Of a stretch of DNA of 25,470 nt, positions 1 through 6,640 are shown piece after piece. The stretch covers positions 1 to 25,470 of the forward strand of contig JBBPYR010000325.1 in NCBI GenBank assembly GCA_038199755.1, given 5' to 3'. This DNA is from JBBPYR01 sp038199755 (GTDB taxonomy: Bacteria > Chloroflexota > Ktedonobacteria > Ktedonobacterales > Ktedonobacteraceae). The stretch's first letter is position 1; each line of letters opens with the position of its first letter. The notes under the pieces were generated by a model. The model was not told where the DNA came from, did no database searches, and saw only the letters and a list, made by a program, of their open reading frames with translations. The position numbers and the translations under genes were made by a program.

Positions 1-518
1 TCGAGGTCGCCGCCTATTTTCAACTCAAGGAGAAAATGTTGTCGATCATCTGATTTCTTGATGAGGTGGTAATCACTTTTATGGACTTTATGTTCTGGTT
101 CTTCAAGCCCTTGTTCAATCAGTGTAATTTCGTTAAGGTCTGTCTGTTTAGGTATGCGTCTTTTTGGCTTTGCCATGTACTCATTCATTAACTGATCTAT
201 TTGCCTTGCCACACCTATAGGAACGTACCCTTCAACTTCGTTACTTACGTAGTAACTGGCCTCGGCTATAGAACGCGCAATCTTTTCAAGGCAATTCCCT
301 AGAGAACTATCTAAAGAGCGCATCATGGTTGAGTAAATGACTATTTCGCCTCCCAGTTCTAAAATAAAAGGGTTGTTAGCTTTGTAAATGAGATTCTTTA
401 GACCAGTGCCTTTAAGCGCATATCTTTTTTTAAGATTAGTAGCAAATTCAGGTATTTGTTTCTGCATAATCTGGTCAATCAATTCTTGAGTTGCTGGCAT
501 CTTTTCAACGTACCCCAT
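1..518 (-). CDS. Probable type II restriction endonuclease, N-terminal part (cut by window edge)
   Basis: The minus-strand frame is open from an ATG at 518 to the left edge (172 codons, C-terminus missing). It starts MGYVEKMPATQEL. Near the edge it reads HKSDYHLIKKSDD and then FLLELKIGGDLD. The D149 and E165-x-K167 pattern on adjacent strands fits a PD-(D/E)XK nuclease core. The GGDLD after the catalytic Lys reminds me of TdeIII-type type II restriction enzymes; that is from memory and not checked. Such an enzyme would cut unmodified invading DNA. No methyltransferase is visible, so a partner would have to lie left of the window. No good ribosome binding site precedes the ATG, and the Met at codon 7 (498-500) is an alternative start. 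The gene is AT-richer than the core genes to the right. Confidence 0.5.
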   Translation of the reverse strand, partial: MGYVEKMPATQELIDQIMQKQIPEFATNLKKRYALKGTGLKNLIYKANNPFILELGGEIVIYSTMMRSLDSSLGNCLEKIARSIAEASYYVSNEVEGYVPIGVARQIDQLMNEYMAKPKRRIPKQTDLNEITLIEQGLEEPEHKVHKSDYHLIKKSDDRQHFLLELKIGGDL

Positions 519-609
519 CTTATGATCAATTTTATTGGAGTGCTACTTGTCTTAAATGACAAGCCACAGATACCAGCGATTATATAGCAGAAGGTTGAGC
601 AGTGCAAGC

Positions 610-660
610 AAAATCAAAGTGGAGAACGACAACCACATTGCCGTTCTCCACTTTGATTTT
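610..660 (-). terminator. Perfect 19-bp hairpin between two minus-strand genes
   Basis: Arms 610-628 and 642-660 are exact inverted repeats around a 13-nt loop. It lies just past the stop of the HTH/GNAT gene and before the restriction gene, and on the minus strand the stem ends in a short T run. A terminator for the upstream gene is the simplest reading. The T tract is short, so an mRNA-stabilising hairpin is possible. Confidence 0.65.
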
Positions 661-665
661 GACTC

Positions 666-1484
666 TTATCCACGTGCCTGGGCAAGAGCTTGGCAATATT
701 TCTGCAAGGCTTCTCTTGTTAGCGGCTTTGTCGCTTTATCAGGGTCTACCTCAAGGACAAAACCTAATTGCTCGCTATTAACATATCCTAGCTCTTTAAA
801 GCCTAAAATCTGGCATAGTCGAATACCTGGAACGGTGCTTGATCTGGCCCATATCCTATTGATCTCTATACCTTGTTTCCCGAAATTGATGAGTGTGTCA
901 CGCAACCCCTTGATTAACTCTATACCGTATTTTTTTGCGTCCGTACTACTGACACCTAACTTGCTTCCAATACCAGAGATGTGAATTTCCAACGGTTTAC
1001 CTAGGGCAATAGGTTCCAAGTCCTCTAACTGAATGCTAGCTCCATTCTTGCGCCTAAAGATGTTCTCTATTGCCTCTGGTTTAATGGCTTGCAAAGAGAA
1101 GTAGCCAACTACGACACCATCATGTTTGAGGATATAGTCTCCATTTGGAGCTACCTTCCACCATGACATCCTTTTCTCTACATCGTAGGCATTTTCGCCA
1201 AGTCTCTGCCTCGCAATCTGTACACTTTCCCTGATATCATCTCTTCCTTGTACTTGGGCAATTTCAAATTTATCCTCTTTAGGAAGAAGAGTGTGTATCT
1301 CGATGAAGTCAGCCATTGCCTCTGCCATCTTGTCTACATCTTCCTTATTATAGTACCCTCTCTTTTTATTGGTTGGAGGCGTTTCTTTGCGTATTTTTCC
1401 TGCATCTACCAGCCGCCTCAATCCCTCTGCTGAGAGTCCTCCTAATTTGCTTCTTGCTTCACTCGCTGAATAAAGATTATTCAT
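666..1484 (-). CDS. MerR-type HTH protein with C-terminal GNAT-like domain
   Basis: The N-terminus (NNLYSASEARSKLGGLS, then LRRLVDAGKIRK) looks like the winged helix of MerR/excisionase proteins. The C-terminal half contains IWARSSTVPGIRLCQILGFKELG, the arrangement of the acetyl-CoA-binding and late strands of a GNAT acetyltransferase. Such fusions are, as I recall, frequent in Ktedonobacteria, but the substrate is unknown. Two ATGs are possible. The one at 1502 has no ribosome binding site; the one at 1484, used here, follows a strong GGGGAGG by only 3 bases. Transcription probably starts at the promoter at 1527-1555. The protein could regulate its neighbours, modify a small molecule, or do both. 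The fold is fairly clear; the role is not. Confidence 0.7.
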   Translation of the reverse strand: MNNLYSASEARSKLGGLSAEGLRRLVDAGKIRKETPPTNKKRGYYNKEDVDKMAEAMADFIEIHTLLPKEDKFEIAQVQGRDDIRESVQIARQRLGENAYDVEKRMSWWKVAPNGDYILKHDGVVVGYFSLQAIKPEAIENIFRRKNGASIQLEDLEPIALGKPLEIHISGIGSKLGVSSTDAKKYGIELIKGLRDTLINFGKQGIEINRIWARSSTVPGIRLCQILGFKELGYVNSEQLGFVLEVDPDKATKPLTREALQKYCQALAQARG

Positions 1485-1526
1485 CCACCTCCCCTTTCGC
1501 ATTGAATACTTAACGTTACTTTACTT

Positions 1527-1555
1527 ATTATACACGCTATCCATATTTTTGTGAA
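1527..1555 (-). promoter_or_regulatory. Sigma-A promoter for the HTH/GNAT gene
   Basis: On the minus strand, TTCACA (1550-1555) and TATAAT (1527-1532) are separated by exactly 17 bases, with a TG just upstream of the -10 box. Transcription would begin near 1520, giving a short leader before the ATG at 1502 or 1484. Confidence 0.75.
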
Positions 1556-1591
1556 GATCGGTATCTTTGTGAAAACCCTGTGAAATTTTTC

Positions 1592-1669
1592 GTGATTATC
1601 GTTATTATCTTGACAATGTGTATTTACTTATGGCATACTATGCTTAGTAACAATAATAACGATAATCAC
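1592..1669 (+). promoter_or_regulatory. Promoter nested between two 17-bp inverted repeats (operator pair)
   Basis: A plus-strand promoter reads TTGACA at 1610-1615, 18-base spacer, extended -10 TGGCATACT ending at 1639. It sits between 1592-1608 (GTGATTATCGTTATTAT) and its exact reverse complement at 1653-1669. One arm abuts the -35 box and the other lies just downstream of the start point. This is the layout of a promoter controlled by a looping or cooperatively binding repressor, as in prophage and integrative-element switches. The regulator is not identified; the HTH proteins at 666 and 3113 are candidates. Confidence 0.6.
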
Positions 1670-1839
1670 AAACAAGTACACGGCAGAGGATACATCCTCG
1701 GTACTCAATGACAATCGAATAGCGTGTCTGTCCTGGAAGAAGCGGCGTGTAAAGGGGCAGGAAACGGGTAAACCGTGCGCGTATGGCCGAGAGGATGTCA
1801 TGTCCCCCCTCTCGGCACACTAATTATTGTCACTTGTAG
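1670..1839 (+). other. Structured stretch without a clear ORF downstream of the nested promoter
   Basis: I see no credible ORF here. Secondary structure is visible: GAGGAT at 1687-1692 faces ATCCTC two bases later; a 9-bp stem joins 1786-1794 (GCCGAGAGG) and 1808-1816; and TGACAAT at 1709-1715 is complementary to 1826-1832, which would close the region into one folded unit of about 124 nt. It may be an untranslated RNA, a long leader of the lost integrase gene, or a short insertion that split that gene. I cannot assign it to a known RNA family. Confidence 0.35.
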
Positions 1840-2154
1840 TGGGATAATGGCAAGCCATTAACGCATTGGGGTGTCTCAATGCTCTTTCGGCGGTTGAAGA
1901 GACGAACAGGGATAGATGGGAAACGGGTGTCTGCTCACAACTGTAGGCGGTACATGGCGACGACTCAGCTAGCGAATGGTCGTAGTCCTCTCGATGTGCG
2001 GCGGCAATTAGGCCATAGCACATTGACTATGACAGACCACTATGCCTCGCTTACCATAGATCAGTTGAAGAAGTCGCATGAGAAGCATTCACCATTGCGT
2101 ATTGACAATAGCACTGGTGGCGAAGTGTTTGGTACTGGTTATTGGGATGAGTAG
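1840..2154 (+). pseudogene. C-terminal remnant of a tyrosine recombinase (integrase)
   Basis: The frame opens after a TAG at 1837-1839 and reads WDNGKPLTHWGVS before the first ATG at 1879. It then shows the C-terminal catalytic motifs of phage-type integrases: H-x-x-R (SAHNCRR), LGH (RRQLGHSTL) and the nucleophile region TDHYASL. The N-terminal core-binding domain and the first catalytic Arg and Lys are missing, and the conserved text begins before any start codon. It is therefore a 5'-truncated copy rather than a short functional gene. The full-length family is usually 280-400 residues; about 105 remain. It marks the left 5 kb as a former integrative element. A hairpin terminator follows at 2172-2208. 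Confidence 0.8.
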
Positions 2155-2171
2155 TGTATAAAGCAATATAT

Positions 2172-2208
2172 ATGAGGTTGGTACTACTAATTTCTGTACC
2201 AGCCTCAT
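2172..2208 (+). terminator. Terminator after the integrase remnant
   Basis: Arms 2172-2184 and 2196-2208 form a 13-bp stem with one G-U pair and an 11-nt loop, followed by TTGATTTT. It lies 17 bases after the integrase stop. Confidence 0.65.
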
Positions 2209-2495
2209 TGATTTTCCGCAGCTTTTTCTGAGTATCTTCAAATAGCCTCCCTTTGGGTAGACAAATCAAGAACAAATATTCTATTATGGTATATAAGATA
2301 TATTAGTACCAATTTGTGATTTGGGAAATTACCGAGGGGTTAATCTATATGTTGGACGTGCTATAATATTATATTATAAAGCCTGCTTGTTAATAGGTAG
2401 TACTTCTATCAACTTTCAAACTGATGCTTGCAATTTTGTCAAATATCTGCTAATATTATTAACAGAAATTGACAAAATTATTAGGAGGCTCTGTA
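2209..2495 (+). promoter_or_regulatory. AT-rich regulatory region of the XRE/ImmA operon
   Basis: No gene is visible here. The best promoter is TTGCAA (2428-2433), 17 bases, TAATAT (2451-2456), starting near 2463. An 11-bp inverted repeat, AATTTTGTCAA at 2432-2442 and TTGACAAAATT at 2469-2479, brackets this promoter's -10 box and start point, as an operator for an autorepressor would. The XRE protein of the operon is the obvious candidate. A second possible promoter lies upstream: TTGGAC 2352-2357, 17 bases, TATAAA 2375-2380. Confidence 0.55.
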
Positions 2496-3116
2496 TTGAA
2501 GGCCAAGGATATTCCCTTATTACATGAGGCTTTAGTAGCCTTATCACCGCATTTTCTAACGTTTTATAGCGCGTTTGAAGATGGTTTCCAGCAAGGAAAA
2601 GGGTTTTTTGAAAAGATACCCGCACCTTGTGAACCTCACTTACATGCTGACATAGTCCGTTTCACGGTCAAGCGTTGGCTTAACGAGAGCGGGCTAGAGG
2701 CATGGTGTGAAGCCGAGGATTTGTCCAACAACGGTATACAACTTGCTTTAAATAAGTGGTTCATTCGTATACGTAAGTCTGCCAGAGGTGCTGTTCCAAG
2801 TCCAGGTCGTTCAAATAGGCTCAAGGATTTATACCAGCAGGTGCTGTCTTATGATTTTGACAAGCATTTTCTATTACTACTGTGGCATGCAACTCCTGGA
2901 GGCGATTTTAAGGGATTATCTCTTGTGTATCCTGCCTCAGCGAACACTGAGAGGTTTCGAGTAGATATCCCTCATCCTGCAGACGCTGCACATGAAAAGA
3001 GTATCTATACTTATCAAACATCGTTCGATGAGTCTGGTAATGTGGAAGACCTAGGCGATTTGGAAATTGAGCCGTTGAATGGCGAAGAGGATAATAGCGA
3101 AGCTGAAAGTCAATGA
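2496..3116 (+). CDS. Protein of unknown function, first gene of the XRE/ImmA operon
   Basis: I do not recognise this protein with confidence. The best start is TTG at 2496, seven bases after a perfect AGGAGG (2483-2488); the frame is also open from a TTG at 2469, but that lies in the operator and has no ribosome binding site. About 206 residues. The N-terminus (LPLLHEALVALSPHFLTFYSAFEDGFQ) is helical. Then come HADIVRFTVKRWL, the polar signature IRIRKSARGAVPSPGRSNR, and hydrophobic HFLLLLWHA. The last 40 residues are strongly acidic (DLGDLEIEPLNGEEDNSEAESQ). No membrane segment or signal peptide. Its stop overlaps the next gene's ATG by four bases (ATGA), so the two are translationally coupled and probably work together, for example as a toxin-antitoxin-like or element-control pair. 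That is inferred from gene arrangement only. Confidence 0.75.
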   Translation: MKAKDIPLLHEALVALSPHFLTFYSAFEDGFQQGKGFFEKIPAPCEPHLHADIVRFTVKRWLNESGLEAWCEAEDLSNNGIQLALNKWFIRIRKSARGAVPSPGRSNRLKDLYQQVLSYDFDKHFLLLLWHATPGGDFKGLSLVYPASANTERFRVDIPHPADAAHEKSIYTYQTSFDESGNVEDLGDLEIEPLNGEEDNSEAESQ

Positions 3117-4267
3117 TTAACGGTAATCGTATTCGACAAGCGAGAGAGTTGCTGCGCCTTACGCAAGCCGAACTAGCTGGTGAGGTAGGGATTGCGCAAC
3201 CTACAATTGCTCATATTGAGGGTGGTTTCTTTCAGCCCTCGCAGTCTGTGGTCGAGGCAATTGCTACTCGTCTAGGTTTTCCTATGTCGTTTTTTGAAAG
3301 AGCTGATCCACCAAATTTTCCTCTTGGTTCATTGCTTTTTCGATCTCATAGAAGTATTGCCTCAGCCGAAAAGGTTGAGGCACATAGACTTGGTCAATTA
3401 GGATTTGAGATATCAATCGTTTTATCAAAACGTGTTAGAAACAAAATAACGCTTAGGTTACCTCAAATAGTAGATGAGCCAAGTGATTATATACAAGCAG
3501 CACAACTTACTAGAAGTGCTCTTGGTTTATCCCCGGAAGTTCCCATTCCAAATTTAGTTAAAGCAGTTGAGCAGAGTGGTGCTGTCGTTGTAACATTGCC
3601 TACAGCTTTTGAACATTGTGATGCTTATTCTTTATGGGTAAATGTCCCTTCTTATCAACCAACCTTTGAAACAAAAAAGCCTCTTATTGCATTATCAAAC
3701 GAAGTACCTGGTGATAGGCTTCGGCTTAGTTTGGCACACGAGCTAGGTCATCTAGTTATGCATCAATCAATCAGTTCTAGCTCAGCTGAGATTGAAGAGG
3801 AAGCTTATAAGTTTGCTGCTGAACTTTTGTTGCCAGAAGTTCCTATAAGGCAGCAAATAACTCCGCCTGTGACTCTAACAAGTTTGTCCGTCTTAAAGCC
3901 GATTTGGGGAGTATCTATTCAGGCACTAATCGTCAGAGCACATGATTTAGGGATTATTACAGAGCGGCAGCATAGATATTTATATAAGCAACTTAATACC
4001 CATGAGTGGAGAACTAATGAGCCAATAGTAATTCCGACAGAAAAACCTAGAGCTATGCGACAAATGGCAGAGATAGTTTATGGTAATCCTATAAACTATC
4101 AACGCTTTGCCCAGGATTTGGGCATGCATCCTCATTTTGTTAAACGATTGATAGAAGGTTATGCGACAAGAGAGGAGTACGCAACAAGAAGTATTAGAAG
4201 ATTGGATGAAGTAAGCAACATGTTCTCCCTAGAAGATAGGAATGTAGCAGATAGGAAACTTACTTAA
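3113..4267 (+). CDS. XRE-family HTH regulator fused to ImmA/IrrE-type metallopeptidase
   Basis: Residues 5-60 form a Cro/C1-type HTH (IRQARELLRLTQAELAGEVG, then QPTIAHIEGG). From about residue 130 to 245 lies a zinc peptidase domain of the ImmA/IrrE (COG2856) class: LAHELGHLVMH gives the HExxH motif at 209-213, and EEEAYKFAAELLLP near 228-241 supplies the third ligand in the usual place. The last 130 residues form a helical tail. In ICEBs1, ImmA cleaves the repressor ImmR to release the element; in fused forms one protein carries both DNA binding and protease. Here it probably represses its own operon through the inverted repeat at 2432-2479. The start overlaps the previous stop. The convergent gene at 4398 is separated by a bidirectional terminator. 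Confidence 0.88.
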   Translation: MINGNRIRQARELLRLTQAELAGEVGIAQPTIAHIEGGFFQPSQSVVEAIATRLGFPMSFFERADPPNFPLGSLLFRSHRSIASAEKVEAHRLGQLGFEISIVLSKRVRNKITLRLPQIVDEPSDYIQAAQLTRSALGLSPEVPIPNLVKAVEQSGAVVVTLPTAFEHCDAYSLWVNVPSYQPTFETKKPLIALSNEVPGDRLRLSLAHELGHLVMHQSISSSSAEIEEEAYKFAAELLLPEVPIRQQITPPVTLTSLSVLKPIWGVSIQALIVRAHDLGIITERQHRYLYKQLNTHEWRTNEPIVIPTEKPRAMRQMAEIVYGNPINYQRFAQDLGMHPHFVKRLIEGYATREEYATRSIRRLDEVSNMFSLEDRNVADRKLT

Positions 4268-4355
4268 TTTGCCATGCATGATAACCTTGAATCTTTCTTT
4301 TCATATGTGGAATAATCAATTAATAGGTTGCTACCTTAGTCAACTGGTTTAAAGA

Positions 4356-4395
4356 AAAAAGAGGAAGTAGTATTATAAAATTACTTCCTCTTTTT
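4356..4395. terminator. Bidirectional terminator between convergent genes
   Basis: A perfect 14-bp stem (4356-4369 and 4382-4395) with a 12-nt loop has A/T runs on both sides, so it can end transcripts from both the ImmA-type gene and the minus-strand gene at 4398. Confidence 0.85.
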
Positions 4396-4397
4396 AT

Positions 4398-4979
4398 TTA
4401 GAGCAAATCATTCAATCTACTCTTGTTTTGTATAAGTAGGTGCTTATGAGCTTCTAAAGTTTCTATAATGAAACGGTTTACGTTCTTATTATAGGCCTCA
4501 AGGTTTTCGTTTAAGGCAGTTAGAGCAAGCTGTAGTTTATTGAGGATTTGTTCTTTCTCTTTTATTACCTGCTCATTTCCTTCTGTATTAGGAATTTCAA
4601 AACATAAATTATTACCATTTATGGTAACATCTTCATTATCTGACGCGTTTGGACCAGGGTTAAACCTAAGCAGGTTATCAACATCTTTATATGATATGTA
4701 GTATATGACCGTTTCAATTTTTCTTCTTCTATTGAATAATGAGTCATATCTCGGATTGTCCATCTCTCCAAACTTGTTTTTCATCTCTTGAAATCGGACA
4801 ATAGGGATATGGAAGGTAAATTTTTTAACAAGCTCTTCAATATATTTTCCCTCATCAAGATTTGATATGGCATCTAAACTTAAGGTTCTGATTGTTAAGC
4901 CAATCTGTTTATTTCTTTCTGAGAAATATTGCTGAAGGCTTCTTCCTTGAAACGCGTACACGCTAGTATTTCTATACAT
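4398..4979 (-). CDS. Small protein of unknown function with C-terminal helical domain
   Basis: About 193 residues. The N-terminal half is mixed alpha/beta (IYYISYKDVDNLLRFNPGP, then the strand pair VTINGNNLCFEIP). The C-terminal third is one long charged helical stretch (KEKEQILNKLQLALTALNEN, then AYNKNVNRFIIETLEAHKHL). From memory, this order (LFRFRPS-like motif, beta pair, helices with a FN/YN motif, then R/K-x-x-LL) matches the N-terminal part of larger bacterial proteins that carry an effector domain after it; here the protein ends where that domain would begin. It may be a truncated or stand-alone version. The ATG at 4979 is ten bases from AGAGG; the ATG at 4988 is almost on top of it. 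A perfect consensus promoter drives it. Confidence 0.7.
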   Translation of the reverse strand: MYRNTSVYAFQGRSLQQYFSERNKQIGLTIRTLSLDAISNLDEGKYIEELVKKFTFHIPIVRFQEMKNKFGEMDNPRYDSLFNRRRKIETVIYYISYKDVDNLLRFNPGPNASDNEDVTINGNNLCFEIPNTEGNEQVIKEKEQILNKLQLALTALNENLEAYNKNVNRFIIETLEAHKHLLIQNKSRLNDLL

Positions 4980-5028
4980 TTTACCCATTCCTCTGTGCTA
5001 AAAAACTCATGCATTAAACTACAGGTGG

Positions 5029-5057
5029 ATTATATGCTATGCAGTCTAACCTGTCAA
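5029..5057 (-). promoter_or_regulatory. Perfect consensus sigma-A promoter
   Basis: On the minus strand TTGACA (5052-5057), 17 bases and TATAAT (5029-5034) match the housekeeping consensus exactly. Start near 5022, leader about 40 nt. ACAGGT and ACCTGT arms (5021-5026, 5049-5054) straddle the core and could be an operator, but six bases is short. Confidence 0.85.
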
Positions 5058-5197
5058 TCAAGTTTTTACGCTTGTCCTGTTGATAATACGCTTAATTTAA
5101 CATTATCTTCGGCTAATTTATCAAGTTAGAAAATTTCATAGACCTGCTGCCTACTCACTCAACACAGTAGGTCTAGGGGGTATAAAGCGGCTCTATA
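5058..5197. other. Intergenic stretch with hairpin and a partial tRNA-like repeat
   Basis: No ORF of note. A 9-bp stem with one G-U pair joins 5141-5149 and 5165-5173. The sequence CAGTAGGTCTAGGGG starting at 5165 resembles CAGTAGGTCTGGGG starting at 5238 in the tRNA-like sequence, exactly 73 bases (one tRNA length) later. This suggests a decayed tandem tRNA copy or a direct repeat left by integration. Confidence 0.35.
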
Positions 5198-5271
5198 GGC
5201 CGATTAGAAGGTGGTACGAGAAGCTCTGCTTTACACGCAGTAGGTCTGGGGTTCGAATCCCTAATCGCCCA
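5198..5271 (+). tRNA. tRNA-Val(TAC)-like sequence, D-arm degenerate
   Basis: Acceptor arms 5198-5204 and 5264-5270 pair except for one C-C mismatch at position 3. The anticodon stem CTGC/GCAG (5226-5229, 5237-5240) encloses the 7-nt loop TTTACAC, giving anticodon TAC (valine). The variable loop AGGTC and the T arm (TGGGG, TTCGAAT, CCCTA) are canonical. The stretch where the D arm should be (5207-5224) forms no D stem. CCA is not encoded. The 3' half looks intact and the 5' half damaged, as in a pseudo-tRNA or a tRNA remnant left at the edge of an integrated element. A hairpin terminator follows at 5318-5383. Confidence 0.5.
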
Positions 5272-5317
5272 CTTTCAACCCATCCTACAACGTCTCTGCA
5301 CGCCGATTCGACCAAGC

Positions 5318-5383
5318 AGACAATAGGCTTAGGCTGGTGCCTTGTTGTTCACATTTTTGTGTACAAGCCTACTGTCTTTTTTT
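5318..5383 (+). terminator. Terminator with U-tract
   Basis: Arms 5318-5330 and 5365-5377 form a 13-bp stem with one mismatch, directly followed by seven T residues. The 34-nt loop holds a smaller GT-rich hairpin. Oriented to end a plus-strand transcript such as one through the tRNA-like sequence. Confidence 0.65.
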
Positions 5384-5413
5384 GTTTATTTTTTGCCGCT
5401 TGCTTGCTTTGTT

Positions 5414-5728
5414 CTACTCTGGTAGGCGTGTGAGAATCTGTTTAAGTAGTGTTGTATGTTCTGCGAACCGTTGGCTCATCTCCGTTTGTAGCCCGACAAT
5501 TTTACCGTCTTCTTCAATCTGATACTGTCTCAGTTCGGCAAGTTGTTCATTGGTAAAGCGGTCATGGGCCATAAGGGCTTCAAATATTCTATCATATTTC
5601 TCATTTAGTTTTTCTAATGCAGCTTTGTTAACTAATGCGCCGATTGCAATAGTTTGCAATTCAGTTGTTTTCTTGAGTTGAGCGTGCTCTTGTTCAAGGA
5701 CTTGTAACCGTTCTTCGATGGTTGGCAT
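5414..5728 (-). CDS. Small coiled-coil protein of unknown function
   Basis: 104 residues from ATG 5728, nine bases after GGAGG; the frame extends further upstream but without a better start. The sequence is almost wholly helical with heptad-like spacing (IEERLQVLEQEHAQLKKT, LEKLNEKYDRIFEAL, EMSQRFAEHTTLLKQILTRL). No signal peptide or membrane segment. Proteins of this type recur in Ktedonobacteria as I recall, with no known role. It lies 22 bases after the stop of the next upstream minus-strand gene and is probably co-transcribed with it. Confidence 0.75.
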   Translation of the reverse strand: MPTIEERLQVLEQEHAQLKKTTELQTIAIGALVNKAALEKLNEKYDRIFEALMAHDRFTNEQLAELRQYQIEEDGKIVGLQTEMSQRFAEHTTLLKQILTRLPE

Positions 5729-5750
5729 AACTCGCTTCCTCCTTCGGTAC

Positions 5751-6113
5751 TCAATATAGTACCATACTTTTAGCAGAAGATAAATCATTTTTCTCTGCTT
5801 TTTGATGAGGAAATCGCATGACCAACACTCGCCGCTGAGAGCAATAAATGATGGTAACAATGGAAAATGCATAGCTCCACTGCTCGTGATGGAGAAAGTT
5901 TGCTACGACCTGCCGCACGGTTTTTGGATTTTGGAAGGTGGTGGTGAGTATGTCGCCAGCTTGCAAGATATGGTACATATCCTGATAGTACACTGTGGAA
6001 ACGAGAAAATCGAGGTCTGAGCCAGTCGGTTGATCGGCAAAGATTTTGAAGATACCTTGTCCTTGTTCGTCCTCTTGCATAAGCGCGGTGATCTTCAGTA
6101 TTGCTTCAAACAT
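5751..6113 (-). CDS. Protein of unknown function
   Basis: 120 residues; the ATG at 6113 follows GGGG by six bases. The N-terminus (MFEAILKITALMQEDEQGQG, then IFKIFADQPTGSDLDFLVSTVYYQDMY) looks globular; the C-terminus is basic (CSQRRVLVMRFPHQKAEKND). I recognise no motif. It sits between the hot-dog protein gene upstream (47-base gap) and the coiled-coil gene downstream (22-base gap), so the three minus-strand genes may form an operon. Confidence 0.6.
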   Translation of the reverse strand: MFEAILKITALMQEDEQGQGIFKIFADQPTGSDLDFLVSTVYYQDMYHILQAGDILTTTFQNPKTVRQVVANFLHHEQWSYAFSIVTIIYCSQRRVLVMRFPHQKAEKNDLSSAKSMVLY

Positions 6114-6160
6114 AAACTACCCCTTTTATCAATGGCTAATTACCAATGCCCATAACCACA

Positions 6161-6640
6161 TTAGTCGCGGCTGACGAGGCGCGTCTTGGCGATCAGCACA
6201 GGCTGATTGTGCTGATTGGTGTAGCACAGTTGCAGGGTGACAAGATCGATGGTGGTGTTGTTTGGCCCTCTGCGCGTAGAACCATCAAGGATGGTCATGA
6301 CTCCGGTCAGGGTTTCGCCAGGCTGCAACGGTGCAAGGTACTCGTAGCTTTCCTCTCGGTGCATGAGCCGCATCACGTCAAGACCGAGTTCGGCAAGCTG
6401 CTCTGCGAAATGGGTGTTTTGCCAGAACAGAAAGATCGTCGCGGCGGTGGGTGGCAGAGGAATATCAGTATGTTCCGCCTCTTGAAGAGCCTGAGTTGCC
6501 TGAGCCGTCGCTATCGTTTGCTGGTTTTGATACAGGGGATTGTCGTCGCCAATCGCTTGCGCCAGTTCCTTTAGCTTCACGGGCTCAACCGTTACTGTAA
6601 AGGGCGGAAAACTATGTCCAATCTTGCTGATGTCAAACAT
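6161..6640 (-). CDS. MaoC/FAS1-type dehydratase-like hot-dog protein
   Basis: 159 residues, ATG 6640 with GGAG five bases upstream. The order matches the N-terminal MaoC-like (FAS1 dehydratase) hot-dog domain: VEPVKLKELAQAIGDDNPLY near the start, PPTAATIFLFW in the middle, then LMHREESYEYLAPLQPGETLTG, the H-x-x-x-x-[FY]-x-Y-x-x-P-[VL]-x-P-G-[DE] stretch typical of the family. Relatives act as (3R)-hydroxyacyl-CoA or -ACP dehydratase subunits, often in pairs such as HadA/HadB. This is the subunit kind without the classic catalytic Asp/His pair, and no partner gene is adjacent, so its enzymatic role is uncertain. Confidence 0.75.
   Translation of the reverse strand: MFDISKIGHSFPPFTVTVEPVKLKELAQAIGDDNPLYQNQQTIATAQATQALQEAEHTDIPLPPTAATIFLFWQNTHFAEQLAELGLDVMRLMHREESYEYLAPLQPGETLTGVMTILDGSTRRGPNNTTIDLVTLQLCYTNQHNQPVLIAKTRLVSRD

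Noticed and set aside
1670..1839. Group II intron or IS200/IscB-type guide RNA
   Set aside because: The stretch is too short and shows neither a domain V nor an associated reverse transcriptase, TnpB or IscB gene.
5181..5186. TATAAA as -10 box of a promoter for the tRNA-like sequence
   Set aside because: No acceptable -35 box at 16-18 bases upstream.
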